NCBI GenBank assembly: GCA_038230975.1
Contig: JBBRMF010000184.1
Span: 1-10,847, forward strand
Reading direction: 5' to 3'
From: JANXVV01 sp038230975
Lineage (GTDB): Bacteria; Planctomycetota; Phycisphaerae; Tepidisphaerales; Tepidisphaeraceae
DNA length: 10,847 nucleotides
Of this stretch, positions 1 through 7,570 are shown piece by piece; position 1 is the stretch's first letter, and every line of letters starts with the position of its first letter. Below the pieces are notes generated by a model, which saw only the letters and a list, made by a program, of their open reading frames with translations, did not search any database and was not told where the DNA came from. The position numbers were made by a program, and so were the translations under genes.

Positions 1-1
1 A

Positions 2-586
2 TTGCTTTTGATGGCCGACGAGGTGCTCACAAGTTGGGCGCGCACCGGCAAGTGGCTTTGCATGGAACACTGGGGTGTGGTTCCGGATGTGGTCTCCATC
101 GGCAAGGGATTCGGCAACGGATTTCCGGTGACTTGCGTCGCGGTGCGCACCCCATATGCCGAAAGCTTCGAAGCAATCAGTGCAAGTAGCAGTTACGGTG
201 GCAACCCGATGGCGTGCGCCGCGGCGCTGGCTTCGACCGAGGTGATCGAAGAGGAAAATCTGCTCGAACGCGCGACGCACCTGGGTGAACTAGCCATGCG
301 GAGAATGCTGCGGATGCAGGCCGAGCATCCCATTATCGGAAACGTACGCGCCAAAGGATGCCTCATGGGCATCGAGCTGGTAAAGGACCGCGTGACAAAA
401 TTACCTTTCGACGAGGCAGGCAAACGAGTCTACCAGAAGGCTTTCGCACGCGGCCTGGCCTGGATACCCGCCGGACATATTTTGCGCATGAGTCCCCCGG
501 TCGTCATGGAGGACGAAGTACTCCTCAAAGGGCTTGAACTGATCGACGAAGCGATCGGTGAGACAGAAAAAGAACTGGGTTACTGA
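2..586 (+). CDS. Class III (pyridoxal-phosphate) aminotransferase, C-terminal part, 5' end outside the window
   Basis: This is the C-terminal 194 residues of a class III aminotransferase, a PLP enzyme that moves an amino group between an amine or amino acid and an oxo-acid or aldehyde in the cytoplasm. The fragment opens inside the LLMADEV motif, whose Asp (residue 6 of the fragment) normally contacts the pyridine nitrogen of PLP. SIGKGFGNGFPV follows, with the Schiff-base lysine at residue 35 (bases 104-106), then the YGGNPMACAAALA segment at the dimer interface. The frame is open to the left edge, and family members run to roughly 400-460 residues, so about half is missing; the TTG at base 2 is not a real start. 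It ends 2 bases before the oxidoreductase start, so the two are probably co-transcribed. The substrate cannot be assigned; gamma-aminobutyrate-type and glutamate-semialdehyde-type members share these motifs. Confidence 0.93.
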   Translation: MLLMADEVLTSWARTGKWLCMEHWGVVPDVVSIGKGFGNGFPVTCVAVRTPYAESFEAISASSSYGGNPMACAAALASTEVIEEENLLERATHLGELAMRRMLRMQAEHPIIGNVRAKGCLMGIELVKDRVTKLPFDEAGKRVYQKAFARGLAWIPAGHILRMSPPVVMEDEVLLKGLELIDEAIGETEKELGY

Positions 587-588
587 AC

Positions 589-1737
589 ATGCACACAATC
601 CGCTTTGGTTTAATCGGCTGTGGGCTCATGGGGCGAGAATTTGCCGCGGCTACGGCTCGATGGGCACACCTGGTCAATATGCCGGCGCGCCCTGAAGTCA
701 TTTCCGTTTGCAGTGCCCGCCCCGAATCGTTCAACTGGTTTCGTGAGCATTTTAAATCTGTTTGCCAGACAACGACCGACTATCGAGACCTGCTGGCCAA
801 CCCGAATATTGACGCCGTATATATTGCCGTTCCACATCACCTTCATGCCGAAATCTTTTGCGCCGCCCTGGAGGCCGGTAAGCATGTCATGGGTGAAAAA
901 CCGTTTGGGATCGATCTGGCCGCGAATCAACTGATCCTCGAAGCGTGCAGCAAACATCCCGAGGCGCTGGTCCGATGCTCATCGGAATTCCCATTTTTTC
1001 CAGCCGTTCAACGCATCGGACAAATGATCGAACAGGAAGCGTTCGGTCAAATCATCGAGGTCAATGCCGGGTTCCTGCACTCCAGCGATCTGGACCCGAC
1101 CAAGCCAATCAATTGGAAGCGGCAAATTGAATCCAACGGAGCCTATGGCTGCATGGGCGATCTGGGAATGCACGTTGCCCATGTACCCCTTCGAGCCGGC
1201 TGGTTACCGCGCAACGTACGCGCGATCCTCTCGAATGTCATTCAACGGCGCCCCGATGGTAAAGGTGGAATAGCCCCATGCACCACATGGGACAACGCAA
1301 CCCTGTTGTGCGAGACACTGGATCCCATCGGAGGAAAGCTATTTCCGATGACTCTCAAGACGCAACGGATTTCACCGGGACAGAGAAACACCTGGTACCT
1401 CGAGATCCTCGGCACACGAGACTCTGCGCGGTGGTCCAGCGCAAGCCCTAAAATGTTGGAAGTCCTCGAGTATCGCCATGGCGAGCAATCCTGGAGGCAA
1501 ATTCAAACCGGGTGTGAAGGTACGTTCAAGACGATTACGGGACCCATTTTCGAATTCGGCTTCACCGATGCGTGGCTACAAATGTGGGCTTCCTATATCA
1601 GCGAACTCGCAGACGCGCGGCCAGCTCACCGCTTCGCTTCATGCGTCACCCCCCGAGAAACAGCGATGAGCCATCAACTTTTTACGGCGGCGACCGAATC
1701 CCATGAACGGCGTTCGGTGGTCGAACTCAGCCTATGA
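589..1737 (+). CDS. Gfo/Idh/MocA-family NAD(P)-dependent oxidoreductase
   Basis: A complete 382-residue protein of the Gfo/Idh/MocA family, cytoplasmic enzymes that oxidise or reduce sugars, inositols or sugar derivatives with NAD(P). The N-terminal Rossmann fold shows GLIGCGLMG (glycines at residues 10, 12 and 15). Next come the YIAVPHHLHAE strand-helix (about 78-88) and the family's EKPFG motif (103-107), whose Lys104 is a usual catalytic residue. The C-terminal half carries GDLGMHVAHVP (about 190-200); Asp191 and His195 fit the common DxxxH catalytic pattern. Length is typical. The start is the ATG 2 bases after the aminotransferase TGA; no strong Shine-Dalgarno site is visible, so translation is probably coupled. 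The gene ends only 10 bases from the end of the convergent EF-hand gene. The substrate is not predictable; the family assignment is firm. Confidence 0.93.
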   Translation: MHTIRFGLIGCGLMGREFAAATARWAHLVNMPARPEVISVCSARPESFNWFREHFKSVCQTTTDYRDLLANPNIDAVYIAVPHHLHAEIFCAALEAGKHVMGEKPFGIDLAANQLILEACSKHPEALVRCSSEFPFFPAVQRIGQMIEQEAFGQIIEVNAGFLHSSDLDPTKPINWKRQIESNGAYGCMGDLGMHVAHVPLRAGWLPRNVRAILSNVIQRRPDGKGGIAPCTTWDNATLLCETLDPIGGKLFPMTLKTQRISPGQRNTWYLEILGTRDSARWSSASPKMLEVLEYRHGEQSWRQIQTGCEGTFKTITGPIFEFGFTDAWLQMWASYISELADARPAHRFASCVTPRETAMSHQLFTAATESHERRSVVELSL

Positions 1738-1751
1738 CGCAGTTACGTCAT
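1734..1751. repeat. Small inverted repeat spanning two convergent stop codons
   Basis: ATGACG (1734-1739) and CGTCAT (1746-1751) are perfect 6-bp arms around a 6-base loop. The left arm holds the TGA of the oxidoreductase and the right arm holds the reverse-strand TGA of the EF-hand protein. The position fits a bidirectional transcription end, but the stem is short and has no T-run on either side, so a terminator role is weak. Confidence 0.35.
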
Positions 1752-3097
1752 CGCTCGCGGTAAAGATGAACAATAATGTTCCCATCACCCGGTTCGGCTG
1801 GTGCGTCGAACATGTATTCGACCCACACCGGGCGATTAGGACCAGGGGTTTCCAGCAGGCGAACCGTACCCGATTCAGGGTCATATCCGCCGCCATACGC
1901 ATAGTCGACAATTGCAGGAATTCCATTCACATGTTCCGGGGCCAGTAGTCCCGATCCAACACTCACCCAGTCGCCGCCAAAGTAGCCACTTAAGTAACGA
2001 TTGTGGCGAACTGTTTGCCCCAGAAAACGGGCCGCGCATTCAAGATCGCGTTCATCAATCGCTCCATCACCGTTCAGATCATAGTTGATGTCATACCCCG
2101 CATAACCGGCGGCATCCTGACCCACCGCCTGGTTCGCTCCATAGCCAACGCTTCCCGAGCTAAATGTTGCCCCAAGACGTAGACGAATCCTCTCCAGGTA
2201 GGCTTCGTCTACCGTGACTTCGTCGCCAGCAGGAATCGATACTTCGCACCCATAAGCTTGACTTTGCACATTTCGATACGAAGGTCTGATCATGCCGATT
2301 TGCGGCTCGTCAATCCGAATGCGCAATTCCTCGATCAATCGTTGGTTGTCCTGGCATAGCCCACTGTCTGCATCAAAGAGCGCATCGAGCGGATCATTTG
2401 GCTGAGCCTTCCAAATACCGTGGCACTGCACGATCGGAGTTTTTCGTGGGATTCCATACACCGCATTGTGCATCGGGAGCAATTCAACAATCCGACGGGT
2501 ATAGAGATTTGCGCCGCGTTTGTCTGGATCAGCCCAAACACCGCGCACCGCACTGTTGAGCAAAGGGTAAGAAACATTTCCTTCAATGGCAGTGCTAAGC
2601 GGACAATGCTTGACTTGGACGGTTAATCCCCTGTCGCTATCCGTTTGAGTTTTCTCAGCGAGGACGTGTCGACGGAAGTAGGTCCGCAGATGGCCGTGCC
2701 GCATCTCCCATGTGTATTCGTGAGTGTTAAGCGTGTGATCGGCCACTGGATAACAGAGGAGTGTGTGGGAAACGGCCCAGCGCGCCTGGCCTGGCGGATA
2801 CTCGACACGAGGGTCGCAGGGGTAGATGCCGCCATCGGTGAATGAGTCCTGAGCACAATGTAGATCATCTTGCCACTCCACTCGACCTGACGCGGGATCA
2901 AATAATGCTTCAGGAAAAAAAGTGGTTTTGCCATCGCCACTGAGTCGCACGGTCACCCGCTCGGCAGTGCCCCACCGCTTTTCATGCACACGCCATCCTT
3001 GCGGCGTCCAAACGCCAAACCACTTCAACGGATTGTGAACAATGTTCGGCTCATAGATACGTGTCGGCGAGGATCGAGATGGAAGGAACCGAGACAT
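1748..3097 (-). CDS. Unrecognised protein with one EF-hand/dockerin-type calcium loop
   Basis: A 449-residue protein that I do not recognise as a whole. One clear element is the loop DLNGDGAIDERD (residues 340-351, bases 2045-2080). It has acidic or amide ligands at positions 1, 3, 5, 9 and 12 and a Gly at 6, a textbook EF-hand calcium site. The following DLECAARFLG resembles half of a type I dockerin or the single-loop versions common in planctomycete exported proteins. The N-terminal 300 residues are rich in Trp, Tyr and His and look like beta structure; the C-terminal segment has YGGGYDPESG and PVWVEYMFD. No signal peptide or membrane helix is visible at the N-terminus, which is odd for a dockerin-like protein. 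The start is well supported: AAGGA (bases 3105-3109) lies 7 bases upstream, and the ATG shares one base with the stop of the lipoprotein gene (TAATG), implying coupled translation. Confidence 0.8.
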   Translation of the reverse strand: MSRFLPSRSSPTRIYEPNIVHNPLKWFGVWTPQGWRVHEKRWGTAERVTVRLSGDGKTTFFPEALFDPASGRVEWQDDLHCAQDSFTDGGIYPCDPRVEYPPGQARWAVSHTLLCYPVADHTLNTHEYTWEMRHGHLRTYFRRHVLAEKTQTDSDRGLTVQVKHCPLSTAIEGNVSYPLLNSAVRGVWADPDKRGANLYTRRIVELLPMHNAVYGIPRKTPIVQCHGIWKAQPNDPLDALFDADSGLCQDNQRLIEELRIRIDEPQIGMIRPSYRNVQSQAYGCEVSIPAGDEVTVDEAYLERIRLRLGATFSSGSVGYGANQAVGQDAAGYAGYDINYDLNGDGAIDERDLECAARFLGQTVRHNRYLSGYFGGDWVSVGSGLLAPEHVNGIPAIVDYAYGGGYDPESGTVRLLETPGPNRPVWVEYMFDAPAEPGDGNIIVHLYRER

Positions 3098-4632
3098 TAA
3101 TCCGTCCTTACCAGCCGAATGATTACCGGTTCAGGACCGACCTCAACACTCAGCGTACAACCATCGGCGGATACCTCATGGTCCACATCAGCCCAATGAT
3201 GGAAATCCGACAGGAGTACCTTCACCGGTAAACGGTAACGCGCTGAATCGATGCGAATACGCGTCTTCATCGGCAGGTCGTTCCAGAGCATGAGCACCAA
3301 TTCTGAACCCGAAACCAACGCGTGTTCATAGGCACGAAGCTTAGTCAGTGGCTGATCGGAAGTCACCTTAAACGACGGCGACTTAAACTCATCTCGATTA
3401 TAAAATACATGCGCAATGGTCTGGTAGGAATACCAGCCGGGATATCGTTTAACAGTCAGTTGATCGTGATGAATCACATAGTCTTCGAAACCAAAGAACC
3501 CAAACCACCGCGGGTAGGTTTTTCCGTCGATCTCCCAATTCCGCAAACTGATGTAGTATGGTGCAACGTCAGCACCAATATCCCACCAGGAAAACATCGT
3601 GCGGGCGATCGCGGCCGCGTGGGAGGATTCGGACGTTTGTGGGCTATAAGAATCCCCAACCGGATAGCGCGGCTGAACCGTTCCAAGCGATACGTAACCG
3701 ACGCCGCTCGTTAGAAATAATTTTCCAGGTGCAAGGCGATCACGATCCGCGATGAACCGGGGCGCGATCGTATAGTCATAGTGATTTACCGCAACGGCAT
3801 CTCCCACTTGGGCATAGCCGTTCTCCAACAGCCATAGCACATTGAACCACTCACCGCTGGATGCGCCAAACATCGACACTTTGGCGACTGGGTCGATCGA
3901 TTTAATGGCTCCACTGACCTGTTTGAAGTAGTCAAGGTACTGTTCCGGCGTCCATCCTTTAGCGGGCATCGTCGTCCCACCGTGATGCAACGTAAGTTCG
4001 TCACCGAGCACGTAGTAAGCGGTCTGCCCGTTTAGAATACTGACGACCTGTCTGACCCAGGCAATATATTCGGTTCGCCGATTTTGGGGGTTCGCCGGAT
4101 GCATGCTCCACAGGACGGTTTCATCGGGTGCATCAAGTCGAACGCCGATCTTTAAACCGTACTTTTGGCTCAGTCGAACATAGTCACGCAGGGCCTGCGC
4201 GTAATCCGGACTCAGGGTAAGCTCCCCGTCGGTGGGATACACGTTCAAGTGAGTGCTGTTGAGACCTAGCTCCGCCCAGTCGCGAAGCATTGCTTCCTGC
4301 CAGTCAGGACGATTTTTCTCAAGCTTCCATTTCCCGAAATCCGGACCCACTGTACCTTTCATGGAAGGGTAAAATCGCTGGTCTGGTTGCTTGTCTTCAT
4401 CGCCGTGATATTCGTATCCAGAGTACATGAGATAATACATCGGAGTTGAATAGCAACCGCGTCGCTGCACGGGAGGCTCAACGAGATGGCGAATCTGATC
4501 CTGCGCGGGCTTGGAAAGCAATGAGAATTGATCGGGACTCGATGCTTGAATTGAGGATGGCCTTTGAGCGCATCCCGCGAGCGCGAGCATCCCGGAGGCG
4601 CAGAGGATCGAATTTCGCAGCAATTTCATCAT
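3097..4632 (-). CDS. Glycoside-hydrolase-like lipoprotein (TIM-barrel type), possibly lacking its nucleophile
   Basis: A 511-residue lipoprotein. Its N-terminus is a short basic stretch, a hydrophobic run and the lipobox LALAGC, with the lipidated Cys at residue 21. The body reads like a clan GH-A barrel: strands THLNVYP (about 127-133) and KIGVRLDAP (161-169), then YYVLGDE (206-212), where Glu212 sits where the general acid/base of these enzymes is found. DAVAVNHYDY (278-287) looks like strand 6. At strand 7, where LTEFGY-like motifs carry the nucleophilic Glu, this protein reads LTSGVGY with Ser309. A C-terminal beta-rich segment (about 420-511) ends naturally. No exact GH family can be named, and the protein could be non-catalytic or use another residue. 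The start lies 8 bases after the Asp-box gene stop and has no Shine-Dalgarno site, so restart of ribosomes is likely; a second ATG follows directly. Confidence 0.78.
   Translation of the reverse strand: MMKLLRNSILCASGMLALAGCAQRPSSIQASSPDQFSLLSKPAQDQIRHLVEPPVQRRGCYSTPMYYLMYSGYEYHGDEDKQPDQRFYPSMKGTVGPDFGKWKLEKNRPDWQEAMLRDWAELGLNSTHLNVYPTDGELTLSPDYAQALRDYVRLSQKYGLKIGVRLDAPDETVLWSMHPANPQNRRTEYIAWVRQVVSILNGQTAYYVLGDELTLHHGGTTMPAKGWTPEQYLDYFKQVSGAIKSIDPVAKVSMFGASSGEWFNVLWLLENGYAQVGDAVAVNHYDYTIAPRFIADRDRLAPGKLFLTSGVGYVSLGTVQPRYPVGDSYSPQTSESSHAAAIARTMFSWWDIGADVAPYYISLRNWEIDGKTYPRWFGFFGFEDYVIHHDQLTVKRYPGWYSYQTIAHVFYNRDEFKSPSFKVTSDQPLTKLRAYEHALVSGSELVLMLWNDLPMKTRIRIDSARYRLPVKVLLSDFHHWADVDHEVSADGCTLSVEVGPEPVIIRLVRTD
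3105..3109 (-). promoter_or_regulatory. Ribosome binding site of the EF-hand protein
   Basis: Reverse-strand AAGGA with a 7-base gap to the ATG at 3097. It lies inside the last codons of the upstream lipoprotein gene and supports a true start at the TAATG overlap. Confidence 0.6.
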
Positions 4633-4640
4633 TGGAATAG

Positions 4641-6596
4641 TCAGAGATGCAAAGGTCTGCCACTTGATCGGGCTCGGCAGAGTAGACCGAGACAGACCAA
4701 TGCTATCAGAGAGAGAGCGCCAGGCTCAGGCACGGAGGCAAACCGAACCAGATCCACGTCGAACGTGCCATTGTTGACGCCCGTTTCGTCGCCAAAACGG
4801 AGCAAATCCAGCGCAGAAGTGCCGATATGACGAGTCAAAATAGGTGATGAGAGATCGCCATCAAGGAAAACATTCGCAAAGAGCGCGTTTCCTTGACTGG
4901 CGTCAGGTGCCACTGCGATTCGGTAGGTATGGAAGTCAAAGATGTTAAAGCCTGGATGTTCGGCGCTGAGGTAGCTAGCCTCTTGACCGGCACCTCCCAA
5001 TCCTTCCAAGAGTACGCCGGCACCCGTGAGCTTCAGGACCGCGTTCCCATGGGTTGCATCAGATAGATAGACATCGGCCGCGCCCTCGGTCGTGCCCAGG
5101 CTGCATCGGGCGCGCACATCAGTCGCAACGCCATTGGCAAAATTCATCGAATGCCAGGAAGACCCTTCCCCGGATAACGTGTAATACAGTTCGTTCGAGG
5201 CTCCACCCGTACTGAGTCGAACATAGTCCTGTCCCAGATCGGCCCACTCTCGGGTGGAAACACTGCCAACCACTGTTTTTTGCCATCCATACGGTGCCTT
5301 ATCCGGCGTAACATCTCCGTGATATTGCAGAGCCCAGGCGTAGTCGTCTTTGGGCTGAGTGCGCGTGATACCTAGTATCGCCGCTTTGGCATTTCCCGAA
5401 AGATCGTTGTTGTACACGTAACCCGCTGGGGGTGTCGCATTGTACGATGGCGGATAAAAGCTGGATTGATCGTAGACAAACGCGTACGTACCGTTTGCAG
5501 TCTTTTTTAGATCAGTGTGACCGCTCCCGGGGCCATTGTAGATCACGGTTGGAGTAGTCCATCGCAGGCCCGTCTCATCAACGAACATGACCTTTGCGCC
5601 GTATCTGCCAAACGTGAGAGCGGCACTCCCATCGTCCAATCGGTGTAGTAGCGGGAACTCACCAGCAACACCGAGCGTTTTGGCGGTAGTCCAGGAAATG
5701 CCATCATCCGTTGACATCGACCACATCAAACCGGCATTTGTAGCATTAATTTCCGTGGACGGAAAAGTCTGACTCGTCCGAAAAACAGAGAGCAGGTTAC
5801 CACTGTTCAGCCTGACGATAGAGGATTCGCTGGGACCTTCGGAGCCCATCGCAACCGTTGGATCATTTGTATACGCGGCTATCGTCGACCGGCGAGTCCA
5901 ATGACTGCCGTTATCCGCACTGGAAAACAGCACGGTTTCGCTGGTGCTCTTCCCAAGCCGCTGTGCATAACCGGTAGTGAATAGCAATGGGCCGCTCGGC
6001 ACCATATCAGTGATGTTGTTGTAGACGTTCGTATAGCTTACCCCGTTGCTGTCGAATGCCGCATTGGCGATAGACCAGTTGGTGCCGCCGTTTATCGAAG
6101 TATAAAGCGTATTGTTCCAACTAGTCTGCCCTGCAGGATTCGACATGGCATAGGAAACACCGTAGCTGGTTTGGCCAGACGGTTTTACCAGCGAGCTATT
6201 GGGCGTGCTTGGCGGGCTGGAGGTAAACCCGCCCCAACTAAGTCCACCGTCGGAGCTATAACCCCGTAATCCGAATACACCGCTGCCGTGCGTCTGCCCA
6301 ACCGTAAAATCCATTTCAAGTGTGCCATCAGCACGAGATTTTAGATACGGGAAATTGACGTGCGGCTTGAAGCCAGGGACATTACTTGAGGCAGGCGTAG
6401 CAGTATAAACCGTTATCTGATTTTGGACATTAACCTGGAAGCCCGGTGCCTCCGCCGCCTGCATGGAGAAGCTCATTGCGATGAGCACGGCGGCCATCAA
6501 TACTGGGGATACGCGTACCTTTTGTCTGGTCCAATTGCAGAGGCTTAGAAGCATTACGCCAAGCGAGCGGCGTTGCATTGATTCCTGAGCTCGCAT
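4641..6596 (-). CDS. Asp-box (BNR, sialidase-like) beta-propeller protein with PEP-CTERM tail
   Basis: A 651-residue exported protein from the chosen start. A hydrophobic stretch at about residues 29-45, ending near MQAAEA (45-50), fits a long signal peptide. Asp-boxes of the form SxDxGxxW occur at about 114-121 (SSDGGLSW), 167-174 (Asn for Asp), 226-233 and 295-302, with a degenerate fifth at 339-346, which points to a six-bladed sialidase-type propeller. EGPSESSIVRL (about 253-263) resembles a conserved strand of bacterial sialidase-like proteins. A clear FRIP-type arginine motif is not seen, so sialidase activity is unproven. The last 150 residues look like a concanavalin-like domain. VPEP at 622-625, a hydrophobic helix and Arg residues form a PEP-CTERM sorting signal. 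Starts at 6596 (GGGAAG, 9-base gap) or 6578 (AGGA, 4-base gap) are preferred. The ATG at 6665 overlaps the pseudopilin by 23 bases and has no ribosome site. Confidence 0.85.
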   Translation of the reverse strand: MRAQESMQRRSLGVMLLSLCNWTRQKVRVSPVLMAAVLIAMSFSMQAAEAPGFQVNVQNQITVYTATPASSNVPGFKPHVNFPYLKSRADGTLEMDFTVGQTHGSGVFGLRGYSSDGGLSWGGFTSSPPSTPNSSLVKPSGQTSYGVSYAMSNPAGQTSWNNTLYTSINGGTNWSIANAAFDSNGVSYTNVYNNITDMVPSGPLLFTTGYAQRLGKSTSETVLFSSADNGSHWTRRSTIAAYTNDPTVAMGSEGPSESSIVRLNSGNLLSVFRTSQTFPSTEINATNAGLMWSMSTDDGISWTTAKTLGVAGEFPLLHRLDDGSAALTFGRYGAKVMFVDETGLRWTTPTVIYNGPGSGHTDLKKTANGTYAFVYDQSSFYPPSYNATPPAGYVYNNDLSGNAKAAILGITRTQPKDDYAWALQYHGDVTPDKAPYGWQKTVVGSVSTREWADLGQDYVRLSTGGASNELYYTLSGEGSSWHSMNFANGVATDVRARCSLGTTEGAADVYLSDATHGNAVLKLTGAGVLLEGLGGAGQEASYLSAEHPGFNIFDFHTYRIAVAPDASQGNALFANVFLDGDLSSPILTRHIGTSALDLLRFGDETGVNNGTFDVDLVRFASVPEPGALSLIALVCLGLLCRARSSGRPLHL

Positions 6597-6642
6597 TTTC
6601 TCACTCTTCCCATATCGGTGGATCCAGTCTTGCTTAGTACAC

Positions 6643-7389
6643 CTACCACCATCGTTCGAATTCATTCGGGTAGTCTACCAGCTTCAGCTTGATGTCCGTG
6701 CCATTCTTCCAGGTGACATGTCCATCTCCGAACAGGGTGTTCGCGCCCTCCGGGGTACCCTTGGGTCCCAAATGGGCCGCAAATCCCCAGGTGATGGAGT
6801 CCGTATAAGGTGGACCATACTTTATCGTGACGTCCATCATCAGCGGTCGGTCGGCGATGTTGCGTTCATTGGCCTTGTAGGGCGGAGGAAACTCATTTTT
6901 CAACGCTTTATCCCAAAGCCGGGCATTGTTGGATCCAGCGTAGATGGAGTACCCGATCGCCCACACACCTTTTCCAGCCGACGAACCTGGATCTTTGTTC
7001 CAGTCTTCTTCTGCCATTCCGCTATCGCCGGTGAAGCCTCTAAAGCTGGGACAGTAGAGTACCTTTCCATCGTTCATATTGAAGCGAGTCTTAAACTCTT
7101 CCTTCTGCCAGTCCGTAATCAATTCCCAAGTACCGTAGCCTTGTCCGTTGTTTGGAAATGCCGAATGGTACTCATTGGCATACATGTGCCACATCTGCCC
7201 CAGTGAATGCAGATTTGAAGCACATTTGACACGAATCGCTGCCTTCCTTGCCTTAGACAAGGAAGGCAGCAAGATAGACATCAGCAGCGCAATGATGCCG
7301 ATTACAACAAGCAATTCGACTAACGTAAAGCCGCGACGGTGCGTTGAACTTCGTGATGCAGACCAAATACCGCGGTTGAGCTTCGACAT
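6643..7389 (-). CDS. Prepilin-type N-terminal cleavage/methylation protein (pseudopilin, DGHV C-terminus)
   Basis: A 248-residue type II secretion/type IV pilus-like pseudopilin. After a 20-residue basic leader, RRG|FTLVELLVVIGIIALLMSILLPSL shows the prepilin peptidase site between Gly20 and Phe21, the conserved Glu at mature position 5, and the hydrophobic helix that packs in the pilus or anchors in the membrane. LPSLSKARKAA follows, as in many planctomycete and Lentisphaera family members. The C-terminal NTLFGDGHVTW (217-227) is the H-X9-DG-type signature, although the upstream His206 here is 15 residues from Asp222 rather than 9. The start has GAGAGG (7398-7403) 8 bases upstream. It is the first gene of the minus-strand run, and such pseudopilins often sit beside exported carbohydrate-active genes in these phyla. 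The individual function is unknown. Confidence 0.93.
   Translation of the reverse strand: MSKLNRGIWSASRSSTHRRGFTLVELLVVIGIIALLMSILLPSLSKARKAAIRVKCASNLHSLGQMWHMYANEYHSAFPNNGQGYGTWELITDWQKEEFKTRFNMNDGKVLYCPSFRGFTGDSGMAEEDWNKDPGSSAGKGVWAIGYSIYAGSNNARLWDKALKNEFPPPYKANERNIADRPLMMDVTIKYGPPYTDSITWGFAAHLGPKGTPEGANTLFGDGHVTWKNGTDIKLKLVDYPNEFERWW
7238..7270. repeat. 13-bp perfect inverted repeat inside the pseudopilin gene
   Basis: GCTGCCTTCCTTG (7238-7250) and CAAGGAAGGCAGC (7258-7270) are exact reverse complements around a 7-base loop. They lie in the codons for LPSLSKARKAA, just after the prepilin helix. In the mRNA this would form a stable stem-loop about 120-150 bases into the reading frame. No T-run follows, so it is not a standard terminator. 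Confidence 0.85.
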
Positions 7390-7570
7390 GATTTTAACCT
7401 CTCAAAAATCACCCACAACACGCAACCTCTTCGTTCAAACACAGCCCAGCGTGAACTCACACTTTGAAACCACCCGGCTTCAATGCTTGAAAGTACGGAG
7501 GGTGCCTGCGTTTGGCAAGTTCAACCTCAACGCGCAGTCTATCCTGACCACATGTCTGCCACCGCGAGAA
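7390..7570. other. 181-base gap between the LamG gene and the pseudopilin gene
   Basis: Apart from the pseudopilin ribosome site near 7398-7403 there is little to name. TTCAA-TGC-TTGAA at 7479-7491 is a short palindrome. I see no good hairpin plus T-run to end LamG transcription and no convincing -35/-10 pair for the pseudopilin operon, so read-through from the LamG promoter is possible. Confidence 0.4.

Noticed and set aside
3090..3105. Programmed frameshift joining the lipoprotein to the EF-hand protein
   Set aside because: No slippery heptamer is seen before the stop. The lipoprotein ends like a finished domain, and the second gene has its own ribosome site and ATG.
3605..3618. GCGATCGC and GCGGCCGC palindromes in the lipoprotein gene
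   Set aside because: They are adjoining restriction-type palindromes in coding DNA and I see no wider pattern that would make them a functional repeat.
6597..6665. Start of the Asp-box gene at the ATG at 6665
   Set aside because: It would overlap the pseudopilin by 23 bases, has no ribosome site, and adds a polar stretch before the signal peptide. The ATGs at 6596 and 6578 have ribosome sites.
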